Source: Marinobacter sp. S0848L
GTDB lineage: Bacteria > Pseudomonadota > Gammaproteobacteria > Pseudomonadales > Oleiphilaceae
Length of the DNA: 64,000 nucleotides
NCBI RefSeq assembly: GCF_023016065.1
Contig: NZ_JALKAQ010000003.1
Coordinates: forward strand, 1 to 64,000
Direction: 5' to 3'
Made by a program: the position numbers and the translations under genes. The notes beneath the pieces were generated by a model that did not search any database, was not told the origin of the DNA, and worked only from the letters and a program-made list of their open reading frames with translations. Position 1 is the first letter of the stretch. Every line of letters begins with the position of its first letter. Positions 35,492 through 43,580 of the stretch are shown one piece after another.

Positions 35492-35992
35492 TTAGAGAAC
35501 TTTCAGCGCTGCTTCGTAATCTGGCTCGTTTTTGATTTCACTCACCAGTTCGCTGTGGATAACTTTGTCGTTTTCGTCCAGTACCACCACTGCACGGGCA
35601 CACAGGCCAGCCAGCGGGCCATTTTGGATGGCTACGCCGTAGTCTTGCTGGAAGCTGTAGTTACGGAATGTTGAGAGGGTTTCAACGTTGTTTAGGCCCT
35701 CTGCGCCGCAGAAGCGGGACGCTGCGAAGGGCAGGTCGGCGGAGACGACCAGGACGACGGTGTTGTCCAGGTTGCCGGCTTTTTCGTTGAATTTACGGGT
35801 ACTGGCGGCGCAGACGCCGGTGTCGATGCTGGGAATGATGTTCAGGATTTTGCGTTTGCCAGCCCAGTTGTCGAGTTTTACTTCTTCCAGACCGCTGCTG
35901 GTCAGGGTGAAGGGGGCGGCGTTGTCGCCGGCGCTTGGGAAGGTGCCGCTGAGTTCGATCGGGTTTCCGTCAAGAGTTACGTTGGTTGGCAT
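35492..35992 (-). CDS. tpx: Thiol peroxidase (atypical 2-Cys peroxiredoxin)
   Basis: 166 aa, the standard Tpx length. The peroxidatic Cys61 is in [11 protein letters not shown] and the resolving Cys95 in [10 protein letters not shown]. It reduces lipid and other peroxides using thioredoxin. AGGGAG precedes the ATG by 7-8 nt. It is flanked by repeat copies B (downstream) and C (upstream). Confidence 0.96.
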   Translation of the reverse strand: MPTNVTLDGNPIELSGTFPSAGDNAAPFTLTSSGLEEVKLDNWAGKRKILNIIPSIDTGVCAASTRKFNEKAGNLDNTVVLVVSADLPFAASRFCGAEGLNNVETLSTFRNYSFQQDYGVAIQNGPLAGLCARAVVVLDENDKVIHSELVSEIKNEPDYEAALKVL

Positions 35993-36100
35993 GTGTTGCT
36001 CCCTTTTTGGTTTTGAGTTCGTGTACTTACCCTGTTTAGCTTAAATCGGATGAGTTTTCATCTTTGTTATTCATTGGAGGGGATATCAATAGTCTGAGGG

Positions 36101-36292
36101 GCTTGGTCAGGGTAGGCCTTCCAAAAATGTGCGCAGCCATGGATGGCGGAGCAGAAGCGTCACATGGGTTCAGCCGAGCGCATATGAAGCAAAGCTTCAT
36201 GCGAAAGCTGAACGACCGCAATCTGTGATTGCGGGCCGGACCCCGGAGGGGGGCCGAAGGAGCGGTTTTTGGAAGGCCTACCCTGACCGAGC
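36101..36292 (+). repeat. Structured palindromic repeat, copy C (long form)
   Basis: Outer stem of 27 bp (36101-36127 with 36266-36292, one G-T pair). The core matches copy A as far as CACATGG and from GCCGAAGGAGCGG onward, but about 80 nt are inserted between. The insert folds into nested hairpins: GTTCAGC / GCTGAAC (36168/36207), CGCAT..GAAGC / GCTTCATGCG, CCGCAATC / GATTGCGG (36216/36227) and CCCC-GGA-GGGG. It lies between the tpx start and the MFS stop. Confidence 0.82.
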
Positions 36293-36312
36293 ACCATGCA
36301 CGGAGTTAGACA

Positions 36313-37530
36313 TTACGAATTCGCACTCTGCGCTTCAAAGTCTTGCGCCGGGTACCGCTGTACAAGAAACAGGTAGGCGAACAGGGCCAGTGCCGCGCAG
36401 GCGGTGATGATGGTGGCCATGACTAAGGGCGTGCCATTGTGGAGGTGGCCGACCAGGGCCCCAGCGGCTGCGGCTGCGGCCATTTGGGTGAAGCCGAGTA
36501 AGGCTGAGGCGGAGCCGGCCATTTTCGGGAAATTGGCCAGCGCTCCAGCCATGCTCTGGGGCAGGATCATGCCCAGTGAGGCCATAACAGCGGCTTGCGG
36601 CAGTACCACGGCCCATGGGCTATAGAACTGGCTATAGGCCAGTGTTGTCATGATGGCTCCGGAGGTAAGGCCGCCCAATAAGCCATAGCGCAGTATTTGA
36701 TCGGGTGTGTATCGGCTCGCTAAGCGGATAGAAGCGATGTTGCCGACCAAGTAGCCAGCGGCGGTTACGGCGTTGTACAGGCCGAAGTGTTCGGGGGATA
36801 CGCCAAGCACTTCGATCAGCACGAAGGCTGAGCCCGACAGGTAAGCGAACAGGCCGCCGTAGACGGCTGCGCTGGTGAGTGCGTAGCCGATGAAAGTGGG
36901 GTCGGTGCTGACCAACCGGTAGTTGCGCAATAGGCTGCACAGGCGGAACGGCTGGCGGTTTTCTGGTCGCAGCGGTTCGGGGATGCCGAAGGCGATGACG
37001 GCAGCCATGATCAGGGCGTAGGCGGCCATGACGATGAAGATCCAGTGCCAATCGAAGATGGCAACAATGAAACCACCCAATGTGGGCGCTATGGCGGGTG
37101 CCAGGGCCATCATGCCGGCCAGCATGGCGAGGATTTTGGCGGCGTCTCGGGGGGTGTATACGTCTCTGACAATGGCACGGGCAAGTACCGGCCCCGCGGA
37201 GCCGCCCAAGGCTTGCAGAAAGCGGGATAGCTGCAACGTTTCGATGTTTGTGGCCAGCGCACAGCCGATACTCGCCAGAGCGAACAAAAGCATGCCGCCA
37301 ATCATGATGGGTTTGCGCCCGAAGCGGTCCGCCAATGGCCCGCAGATCAACTGAGCCAAGGCAAAGCCGCCGATGTAAATGCTCAGTGTTAACTGAACTT
37401 GCGCGGTGTTCGCACCAAAGTCGCTGCCGATTTGCGGAAATGCAGGCAAATACATGTCGATTGCCATTGGCGCGAGGGCAACGGCTGCGGCCAATAAAAT
37501 AGTTGTCCAGATACTTGTCAGTGCGAGCAT
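36313..37530 (-). CDS. Bcr/CflA-family MFS drug resistance transporter
   Basis: 405 aa with twelve hydrophobic segments. The N-terminus contains the Bcr/CflA-type MAIDMYLPAFPQIGSDF and the MFS motif A LADRFGRKPIMIGGML. SIGCALATNIETLQLSRFLQALGGSAGPVLARAIVRD is the second conserved block. It exports drugs or metabolites with H+. Followed by repeat copy C. Confidence 0.9.
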   Translation of the reverse strand: MLALTSIWTTILLAAAVALAPMAIDMYLPAFPQIGSDFGANTAQVQLTLSIYIGGFALAQLICGPLADRFGRKPIMIGGMLLFALASIGCALATNIETLQLSRFLQALGGSAGPVLARAIVRDVYTPRDAAKILAMLAGMMALAPAIAPTLGGFIVAIFDWHWIFIVMAAYALIMAAVIAFGIPEPLRPENRQPFRLCSLLRNYRLVSTDPTFIGYALTSAAVYGGLFAYLSGSAFVLIEVLGVSPEHFGLYNAVTAAGYLVGNIASIRLASRYTPDQILRYGLLGGLTSGAIMTTLAYSQFYSPWAVVLPQAAVMASLGMILPQSMAGALANFPKMAGSASALLGFTQMAAAAAAGALVGHLHNGTPLVMATIITACAALALFAYLFLVQRYPAQDFEAQSANS

Positions 37531-37661
37531 TCTTGCTTCCGGCTTTGGTGTTTGGCGTTATTGGGGGAGTGCCAGCGAACGTATGGAGCGGAAGTCTAGG
37601 GGGATAAACGCGAAAAAATAACGCTCTGATTTTAATTTAATATATGAATGGAATTGATTGA

Positions 37662-38573
37662 TTAGTCGTTCAAACCATTCATGGTGGCCGCGACCGAGTT
37701 TACCTGGTTGCGAAGCCAGCGGTGAGCGGGGTCCGTCTGGTGTCGGCGGTGCCAGAGCATCAGCAGGGTGAAGGGGTTGTATTCGAACGGCAGCGGCACG
37801 TAGGCGAAGTCTCGCATCAGCTGGCTGCTCATGCGTTCGGGGGCCGAGGCCAGCATGGTGGTGCCTCGCAATAGCTCGGGCAGGCCCGAGAAGTTAGAGA
37901 CCGTCACCATGCTTCTGCGCTGAACGCCACGGGTATCCAGCGTACTGTCTAAACCTGGTTTTTCGCCGGTGGAGAACAACACCGTGATGTGGTCAGCCTT
38001 CATGTAATCGTTCATGCCCACCGGTGCTTCTCGCATGTCCGGGTCGTAGAACACCACAATGCGATCGGCCATCAAACCCCGTTGCATGATGTCAGTGGCC
38101 TCCGGCGCGTGGGGGCTGATCACCAGATCGCAGGCTTCTTTTCTGAGCATGTCGGGGTTGGGAATGCCCGAGGGGATCACCTGCAAATGAATGCCCGGTG
38201 CCTGTTCGCGCAGGATCTTCACCAAGCCCGGTAACAGCAGGTCCCGCTGGTAGTCGTTGGCGGCAATGGTGAAGGTGAACTCGGCGGTGGCCGGGTCAAA
38301 CGGTGGGCCCGAGGGCAGGGTGCGAAGGTCGTCCAGCAGGTGGCGGATATGGGGACCGGTACGCAGCGCGTATTCGGTGGGGACAATGCCTCGCCCGGAT
38401 TTCACGAACAGCGGGTCGCCGAACGCCAGGCGCAGGCGGTCCAGGGTGTGGCTGACGGCAGATTGGCTGACGCCTAAGCGAACGGCTGCTTTCGAGACGC
38501 TGCTTTCGTCCAGCACGGCAATGAAAGTGGCCAGGGATCGAAGATCGAGATTTAATATATCAACGGATTTCAT
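37662..38573 (-). CDS. LysR-family transcriptional regulator
   Basis: 303 aa, start at ATG 38573 (MKSVDILNLDLRSLATF), the usual LysR start; an in-frame start at 38609 adds atypical residues. HTH SVSKAAVRLGVSQSAVSHTLDRLRLAFGDPLF lies at about residues 25-56. The body is the periplasmic-binding-like effector domain. It is co-directional with and about 130 bp upstream of the MFS gene, so it may regulate that pump. Confidence 0.88.
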   Translation of the reverse strand: MKSVDILNLDLRSLATFIAVLDESSVSKAAVRLGVSQSAVSHTLDRLRLAFGDPLFVKSGRGIVPTEYALRTGPHIRHLLDDLRTLPSGPPFDPATAEFTFTIAANDYQRDLLLPGLVKILREQAPGIHLQVIPSGIPNPDMLRKEACDLVISPHAPEATDIMQRGLMADRIVVFYDPDMREAPVGMNDYMKADHITVLFSTGEKPGLDSTLDTRGVQRRSMVTVSNFSGLPELLRGTTMLASAPERMSSQLMRDFAYVPLPFEYNPFTLLMLWHRRHQTDPAHRWLRNQVNSVAATMNGLND

Positions 38574-38641
38574 CGATTGGAGTTTAGGGCAGGGTGCCCG
38601 GATTGTCACGGTGCACCCTTATGCCAGACTCCGCCAACAGT

Positions 38642-39793
38642 TCAGTCCGAGCGTGCGGCCAGCCAGTCGGCCAATTCAAGCCAGCTGGCTTTCGGCGCTT
38701 TGCTGCCAGCCAGAATGCCCATGTGTCCGCCGGGCGTGACCTTGAAGGTTTTATCCACAGAACTGACGTGGTCCATGATGCGTTTGGCGGCCTCAGGTGT
38801 TGCCAGGGTGTCGCTTTCGCCGGCGATGGCCAGCAGGTTGGCGTTGACGTTTTCCAGGCGCGCAAAATCATCGCCAATCTGGATTTGCCCTTTTGCCAGC
38901 TGGTTATCAATCCAGACCCGAACCAGAGTGTCCTGAATAACACCGCCCGGGTAGGCCACCATCTTGTCCAGAAACGCCGAGGTGGTGGCGTGGTTGGTGA
39001 CGAATTCGCGGTCGCCCAAGCGCACTAATAATTCCCAATAACCCATGGCGCTGCCGATCGGGTTCGAGAGTTTGAAACCAATGGTGTTGGCCCAACCGGG
39101 GGTATGGAACCAGTGCGGTTTTACTTTATGGATGTGGAAACCAGTGCGCCGGTATACCGCCCCGGAAATATCCGCCAGCCGCTGGTACATCAAGCCGAGA
39201 ACGCCGGAGGCGTGGCTGTCGATGGGTAGGCCAACCACGATGGCGTTGCGAATGTGCTGGTCTTGGCTGAGCGCCGAATAAAACATGGTGAACATACCGC
39301 CCATGCTCCAGCCGTGCAGCGACAATTCTTGTTCGCCACTGTGTTCGCGTACGCGGTTCAGGTATTCGGGCAGCAGTTCTGCAACGTAGGTGTGCAGGTT
39401 GTAGTGGGTGTGCTCCCGTTGCGGGATACCCCAGTCGATTAAATACACCTCAAAGCCTTTGGCACGAAGGAAGCGCACGAGGCTGCGGGCCGGGAGCAGG
39501 TCGTAGATCAGCATGTTCACCGCCAAGGGTGGAATGATCACGATCGGGGTTTTGTGGGTTGAGGGTTCGACCGGGACCGTCATGCCGTCAATTTCAATGG
39601 CATCCTCTTCCAGCGGTGGGTAGTAACGTAGGCTGACGAGCCCATTGGTATGCAGGGTTTCGAACGGCGTTTGCCCAGCCTGTACCAAACTGGTGGCCTT
39701 AAAAATGCGATCGAAGGCGTTGCTGGCGTAGTGCCTGCTTTTTTGCGACAGGTTGGATGCCGTGTTGACGACAAGCTTCAGTGGCTTAAGCAT
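38642..39793 (-). CDS. PhaC-like alpha/beta hydrolase with Ser nucleophile
   Basis: 383 aa, resembling PHA synthase/PhaC-type proteins (PIVIIPPLAVNMLIYDLLPARSLVRFLRAKGFEVYLIDWG, WFHTPG). However, the elbow is HGWSMGGMFT, a Ser where PHA synthases have Cys. Hence it may be a hydrolase or depolymerase rather than a polymerase. Catalytic Asp and His are expected in AGESDTLATPEA and PGGHMGILAG near the end. No phasin or PhaE gene lies beside it. Confidence 0.85.
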   Translation of the reverse strand: MLKPLKLVVNTASNLSQKSRHYASNAFDRIFKATSLVQAGQTPFETLHTNGLVSLRYYPPLEEDAIEIDGMTVPVEPSTHKTPIVIIPPLAVNMLIYDLLPARSLVRFLRAKGFEVYLIDWGIPQREHTHYNLHTYVAELLPEYLNRVREHSGEQELSLHGWSMGGMFTMFYSALSQDQHIRNAIVVGLPIDSHASGVLGLMYQRLADISGAVYRRTGFHIHKVKPHWFHTPGWANTIGFKLSNPIGSAMGYWELLVRLGDREFVTNHATTSAFLDKMVAYPGGVIQDTLVRVWIDNQLAKGQIQIGDDFARLENVNANLLAIAGESDTLATPEAAKRIMDHVSSVDKTFKVTPGGHMGILAGSKAPKASWLELADWLAARSD

Positions 39794-39974
39794 AGGGGGT
39801 TCCGTGGAGCTCTAGAGTCAGAATGCGTTTAGCGTAAGGCTGAATTACTATTCAGTCCATGGCGATCTTGTCATTTCGTGCCGGCGAACGGGTCACGTCT
39901 GGCCACTGCCCAAGGCCGCCGCGGATTGCTATGATGGCGCATCTTTTGGCGACAATAATCAAAACAGGACCTCC

Positions 39975-40868
39975 ATGCTTAGTTTTTTGCCTGCTCCGCT
40001 TATCGGTGTCATCAATTCCCTGCTTCTGGCCATTAACACGGTTTTCTGGTGTGTGCTGCTGTATATCCCGGCACTGTTAAAGCTGGTGATCCCCCATCAG
40101 GGTTTTCGCGTGCTTTGCACCAAGTTGATTATCTGGCTTTCGGAATCCTGGGTGGCGTGTAACACCGGTTGGATGAAGCTCACTCAAAACACCGCATGGC
40201 AGGTGACCGGTGCCGACAATTTAAAGCGGGAAAGCTGGTATCTGGTGCTCAGCAACCATCAGAGCTGGGTGGATATTTTCGCCATGCAGCGGGTATTTAA
40301 TCGCCGAGCACCGTTTCTGAAGTTTTTCCTGAAACAGCAGTTAATCTGGGTGCCGGTGATTGGGCTGGCGTGGTGGGGGCTCGATTTCCCGTTCATGAAG
40401 CGATATACCCGAGAGTATCTGATCAAGCATCCGGAAAAGCGCGGTGAGGATTTGAAAGCCACCCGCAAAGCTTGCGAGAAATTCCGCTATACCCCGGTCA
40501 GCGTGATGAATTTTGTGGAAGGCACGCGTTTTACCAAGACCAAACACGACAAACAGAATTCACCTTACCAGCACTTGCTGATGCCCAAAGCGGGCGGTGC
40601 GGCGTTTGTGCTGGATGCCATGGGCGATTCCATTGAAACGCTGGTGGATGTCACCATCGCTTACCCGAAAGGCGCACCCAGTTTCTGGGATTTCCTGTGC
40701 GGCAAGGTGCCTGAAATCCGGATGGATATTCGAACCCAGACTATTCCTGAGCACCTGAGCGGTCGTGACTATACCAACGATGCCGAGCATCGTCAGAACA
40801 TGAAGAGCTGGTTGGGCGAAATCTGGCAGGCGAAAGACGCCCGCCTGACCCAAATGCTGGAGAAGTAA
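39975..40868 (+). CDS. PlsC/YihG-type lysophospholipid acyltransferase
   Basis: 297 aa with an N-terminal hydrophobic segment (about residues 10-40). The acyltransferase HX4D motif is NHQSWVD, with the second block FVEGTRFTK. The length and LKFFLKQQLIWVPVIGLAWWGLDFPFMKRY are typical of YihG (acyltransferase near the inner membrane). It transfers acyl groups to lysophosphatidate-like acceptors. It converges on the RNase II gene with 12 bp between. Confidence 0.9.
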   Translation: MLSFLPAPLIGVINSLLLAINTVFWCVLLYIPALLKLVIPHQGFRVLCTKLIIWLSESWVACNTGWMKLTQNTAWQVTGADNLKRESWYLVLSNHQSWVDIFAMQRVFNRRAPFLKFFLKQQLIWVPVIGLAWWGLDFPFMKRYTREYLIKHPEKRGEDLKATRKACEKFRYTPVSVMNFVEGTRFTKTKHDKQNSPYQHLLMPKAGGAAFVLDAMGDSIETLVDVTIAYPKGAPSFWDFLCGKVPEIRMDIRTQTIPEHLSGRDYTNDAEHRQNMKSWLGEIWQAKDARLTQMLEK

Positions 40869-40872
40869 AACG

Positions 40873-40890
40873 GGGCGGTATTAACCGCCC
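40873..40890. terminator. Terminator hairpin between plsC-like and rnb genes
   Basis: GGGCGGT (40873-40879) pairs with ACCGCCC (40884-40890), and T-rich sequence follows on the plus strand. It overlaps the end of the minus-strand rnb gene. Confidence 0.55.
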
Positions 40891-42866
40891 TCGTTGTTTT
40901 GGCCGGTAGTGATTTCCTCGGCCTTGACCAGTTTGAAGTTGATCTGCCTGCGCTCGTCGTCCACACCGACAAAGCTGACGGTGACCCGCTGCTCGATCTG
41001 AAAGATGCGCCCGTTTTTGTTGTGCACCAGGCGCAATGTGATCGGATCAAAGCTGAACTTGCCGTCCAGGTCCCGGCAGCTGACAAAACCTTCCAGACCG
41101 TTGCAATCCAGACGCACGAAGAATCCAGCCGGTACCGTGCGGCTGATGATGCCTTCCATCGGCTCATCCGTAAGCGTCTTGGCAAAGTCGGCTTTCAGCC
41201 AGGTTTCCAGTGAGTTGGCAGCTTGGCGCGCCTTGAACTGAGTCGCTTGCAGTGTTTCCAGCTGGTCTTTGTTCAGCGGGGTGATGGGCGCATCCCAAAG
41301 CGCGGCTTTGATCAGCCGGTGCACGTAGTAATCCGAGAACTTACGCAGCGGTGAGGTGAAGGTGGTGTACGCCGCCAGCCCCATGCCTTGGTGCGGTGCA
41401 GGCTCTGCGCTCAGTTCCGCTCGCGCCAACTGGCGTGACAGGATGGCTTTCACGGGAACTTCTGCGTCCAGTTGCTCACATTCTTTCATCAACGCTTTGA
41501 AACCGTCTGCGGTACTGGCGTCGATATCAGCCAGCTGCGGTGCATAGCCTTCCAGCAATTTACGGATGTTGTCGGCCCGGTCGTCCCGCAGGCCGGGGTG
41601 CTGGATGAACAGCCCTTTGCCCTGTTGGCCCAGGAAGTCAGCAGCGCAGCGGTTGGCGGCGACCATGCATTCTTCCACCAAACGGTGGGCTTCGTTCTGC
41701 ACGGACGGCTCAATCAGGCGAATGCGGCGGTTTTCATCCAGACGCAGACGGAATTCCGGGCGGTCGCTGCTCAGCAGCGCGTGTTCAGAACGCCATTTGC
41801 GCAGGGCTGTGGCGACCTGATGCAATTGATCCAGGCTGTTGCTGACGTCGTCTGGCAAGGCGTTGATGTCTTCGTCTTCCCGGCCTTCAATCAGATGGGC
41901 AACCAGCTCATAGCTGAGTTTGCCTTTGGAGCGAATAACCGCTTGATGGAAACTGTATTCACCAAGGCTGCCATCGTTGTTCACTTGCAGATCGCACACC
42001 AAGACCAGCCGAGGTACGTCGGGCATGAGTGAACACAGGCGGGTACTGATGCTGTCGGGCAGCATGGGCAGGGGCTCGCCGGGGAAATAGATGGCGGTGG
42101 CCCGCTTATACGCTTCTTGCTCGGCCGGGCTGTTTGGTTCGATCAGCGCAGTAGGGTCGGCAATCGCAATCGACAGGGTCCAGCCGGTAGCGTTTGGCGT
42201 TGCCTTGAGCGCATCGTCCATGTCCTGGGTGCCCGGGCTGTCGATGGTGACATAGGGCTCGGCAGTGCGGTCTTCCCGGTTATCGGTATGGCCGGTGATG
42301 CTTTCTTCCGAGAGGCCGTCAGCCTGCAGCTGCACCTTCTCGGGCCAGGAGTCGGCGAGGTCGAAGTTGGCAAGAGTGAAGGCGCGCTCGATACCCGGTT
42401 CGCCCGTTTTACCGATGATGCGCAAGACCTTCGCCTGACCTTTGCCATCTTTGATCGGGTGACGGTGGATCTGGCAATACACGAAATCGTCTGGCTCTGC
42501 GCCCATGCGCTCTTTTGGCGGTATATAGATCCAGCGATTGATGCCCGGGGTTTCCGGTGCCACAAAGTGGCCTTTGCCTTTGACCAGATAGCGGCCCACA
42601 AAGGTGCTCAGGTTCGATTCCAGCAGTTCGTCGATAACGCCTTGGGTTTTGCCTTTGTCGGCTTCCTGCTCAACAATATTTACCCGATCGCCCGGCAGTA
42701 CTTTTTGCATTTCCTCGGGAGGGAGGAACACGTCCCGGCCTTCATCGAGGGCAACGAACCCAAAACGCCCGTTGGTGGACTTAACGGTTCCGGGGAAGAC
42801 CACCTTGTTTTCTTTGATATCGGTTTTCAGCTGGCGCAACTGATTGAGAGCGTCGGCATTGAGCAT
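40881..42866 (-). CDS. rnb: RNase II family exoribonuclease
   Basis: 661 aa, close to RNase II size. Order: cold-shock domains (GTVKSTNGRFGFVALDEGRDVFL), the RNB domain with TIDSPGTQDMDDAL (catalytic Asp cluster), YTTFTSPLRKFSDYYVHRLI, and a C-terminal S1 domain (GIISRTVPAGFFVRLDCNGLEGFV). It degrades single-stranded RNA 3'-5'. RNase R has similar blocks but is longer and has a basic tail, so RNase II is preferred. A single open frame. Confidence 0.9.
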   Translation of the reverse strand: MLNADALNQLRQLKTDIKENKVVFPGTVKSTNGRFGFVALDEGRDVFLPPEEMQKVLPGDRVNIVEQEADKGKTQGVIDELLESNLSTFVGRYLVKGKGHFVAPETPGINRWIYIPPKERMGAEPDDFVYCQIHRHPIKDGKGQAKVLRIIGKTGEPGIERAFTLANFDLADSWPEKVQLQADGLSEESITGHTDNREDRTAEPYVTIDSPGTQDMDDALKATPNATGWTLSIAIADPTALIEPNSPAEQEAYKRATAIYFPGEPLPMLPDSISTRLCSLMPDVPRLVLVCDLQVNNDGSLGEYSFHQAVIRSKGKLSYELVAHLIEGREDEDINALPDDVSNSLDQLHQVATALRKWRSEHALLSSDRPEFRLRLDENRRIRLIEPSVQNEAHRLVEECMVAANRCAADFLGQQGKGLFIQHPGLRDDRADNIRKLLEGYAPQLADIDASTADGFKALMKECEQLDAEVPVKAILSRQLARAELSAEPAPHQGMGLAAYTTFTSPLRKFSDYYVHRLIKAALWDAPITPLNKDQLETLQATQFKARQAANSLETWLKADFAKTLTDEPMEGIISRTVPAGFFVRLDCNGLEGFVSCRDLDGKFSFDPITLRLVHNKNGRIFQIEQRVTVSFVGVDDERRQINFKLVKAEEITTGQNNEGG

Positions 42867-42967
42867 GAAGAAGTAACCTGGGCTTAAAATGGATGATGCT
42901 GCGAAGTATAACGGTTCTGCCAGTGTGAGTCAGATTTGTCGGCGGGGCTTTCGTCTAAGAAATGGCC

Positions 42968-42991
42968 GGTTGAGGCTCTGAAGCCTCAACC
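42968..42991. terminator. Hairpin at the end of the metal operon
   Basis: GGTTGAGGCT (42968-42977) pairs with AGCCTCAACC (42982-42991). It lies 15 bp past the minus-strand stop of the DUF411 gene. The T-rich sequence on the minus strand is weak, so termination is plausible. Confidence 0.5.
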
Positions 42992-43006
42992 GCAGTAATC
43001 GAGCAA

Positions 43007-43456
43007 TCAGTTATGTTCGGCAAACACCCGGGTTTGGCCTTGTTCGTTGAATAGAATCACTTTGTAGTGATCTTTTCGGTCGCCCATTTCCATACCCGGC
43101 GAGCCGGCCGGCATGCCCGGTACACTCAACCCGGTGGCCTTGGGCGCTTGGCTGAGTAAACGCTTGATGTCATCAGCCGGCACGTGGCCTTCAATCACGT
43201 AGTCGTTAACGATGGCGGTGTGGCAACTGCCCAAACCGGGAAGTAGACCTGCTTCGGCTTTAATTCTGCCCATGTCGTTGCTGTTGGTGGCGGTTACGTC
43301 AAAACCGTTCTCTTCAAGGTGGTCGATCCAATCACCGCAGCAGCCGCAGGTCGGGGATTTGTACACGTGAACGCTTGGGGCCGCGCCGCCGGCTAGGGCG
43401 GTAGTTGAAAATCCGAGAGCGGCCATCAGGCCGAAGGCCAGAGTGTGTTTTTTCAT
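43007..43456 (-). CDS. DUF411 (CopG-like) periplasmic metal-binding protein
   Basis: 149 aa. Start MKKHTLAFGLMAALG has GAGG 8 nt upstream. The signal peptide ends ALAGG. The metal-binding motif KSPTCGCCGDW is at about residues 31-41, with a later GLGSCHTAIV and EGHVPADDI. DUF411 proteins are thioredoxin-like copper-binding proteins. It is the last gene of the operon with the ATPase. Confidence 0.88.
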   Translation of the reverse strand: MKKHTLAFGLMAALGFSTTALAGGAAPSVHVYKSPTCGCCGDWIDHLEENGFDVTATNSNDMGRIKAEAGLLPGLGSCHTAIVNDYVIEGHVPADDIKRLLSQAPKATGLSVPGMPAGSPGMEMGDRKDHYKVILFNEQGQTRVFAEHN

Positions 43457-43466
43457 GGTGGTTACC

Positions 43467-43580
43467 TCAGTGGTGATGTTGGTTATCTGTGGAGTTTTTG
43501 TCTGAACCGGACAGCCAGAACCACCACACAATGGCGGCCATGAGCGCAAGACCGCTGATATTGACCAGAAAAGTCGTCAT
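43467..43580 (-). CDS. 37-residue membrane peptide in the copper operon
   Basis: The frame has one hydrophobic helix ([13 protein letters not shown]) and ends HHH. ATG at 43580 overlaps the ATPase stop by ATGA, and AAGGAG lies 8 nt upstream. The next gene begins 10 bp further. Such tiny Trp-rich membrane proteins occur next to heavy-metal ATPases in other bacteria, but the function is unknown. It falls below usual gene-size cut-offs. Confidence 0.72.
   Translation of the reverse strand: MTTFLVNISGLALMAAIVWWFWLSGSDKNSTDNQHHH

Noticed and set aside
42117..42887. 256-codon plus-strand frame opposite rnb
   Set aside because: Antisense to RNase II; no similarity to known proteins.
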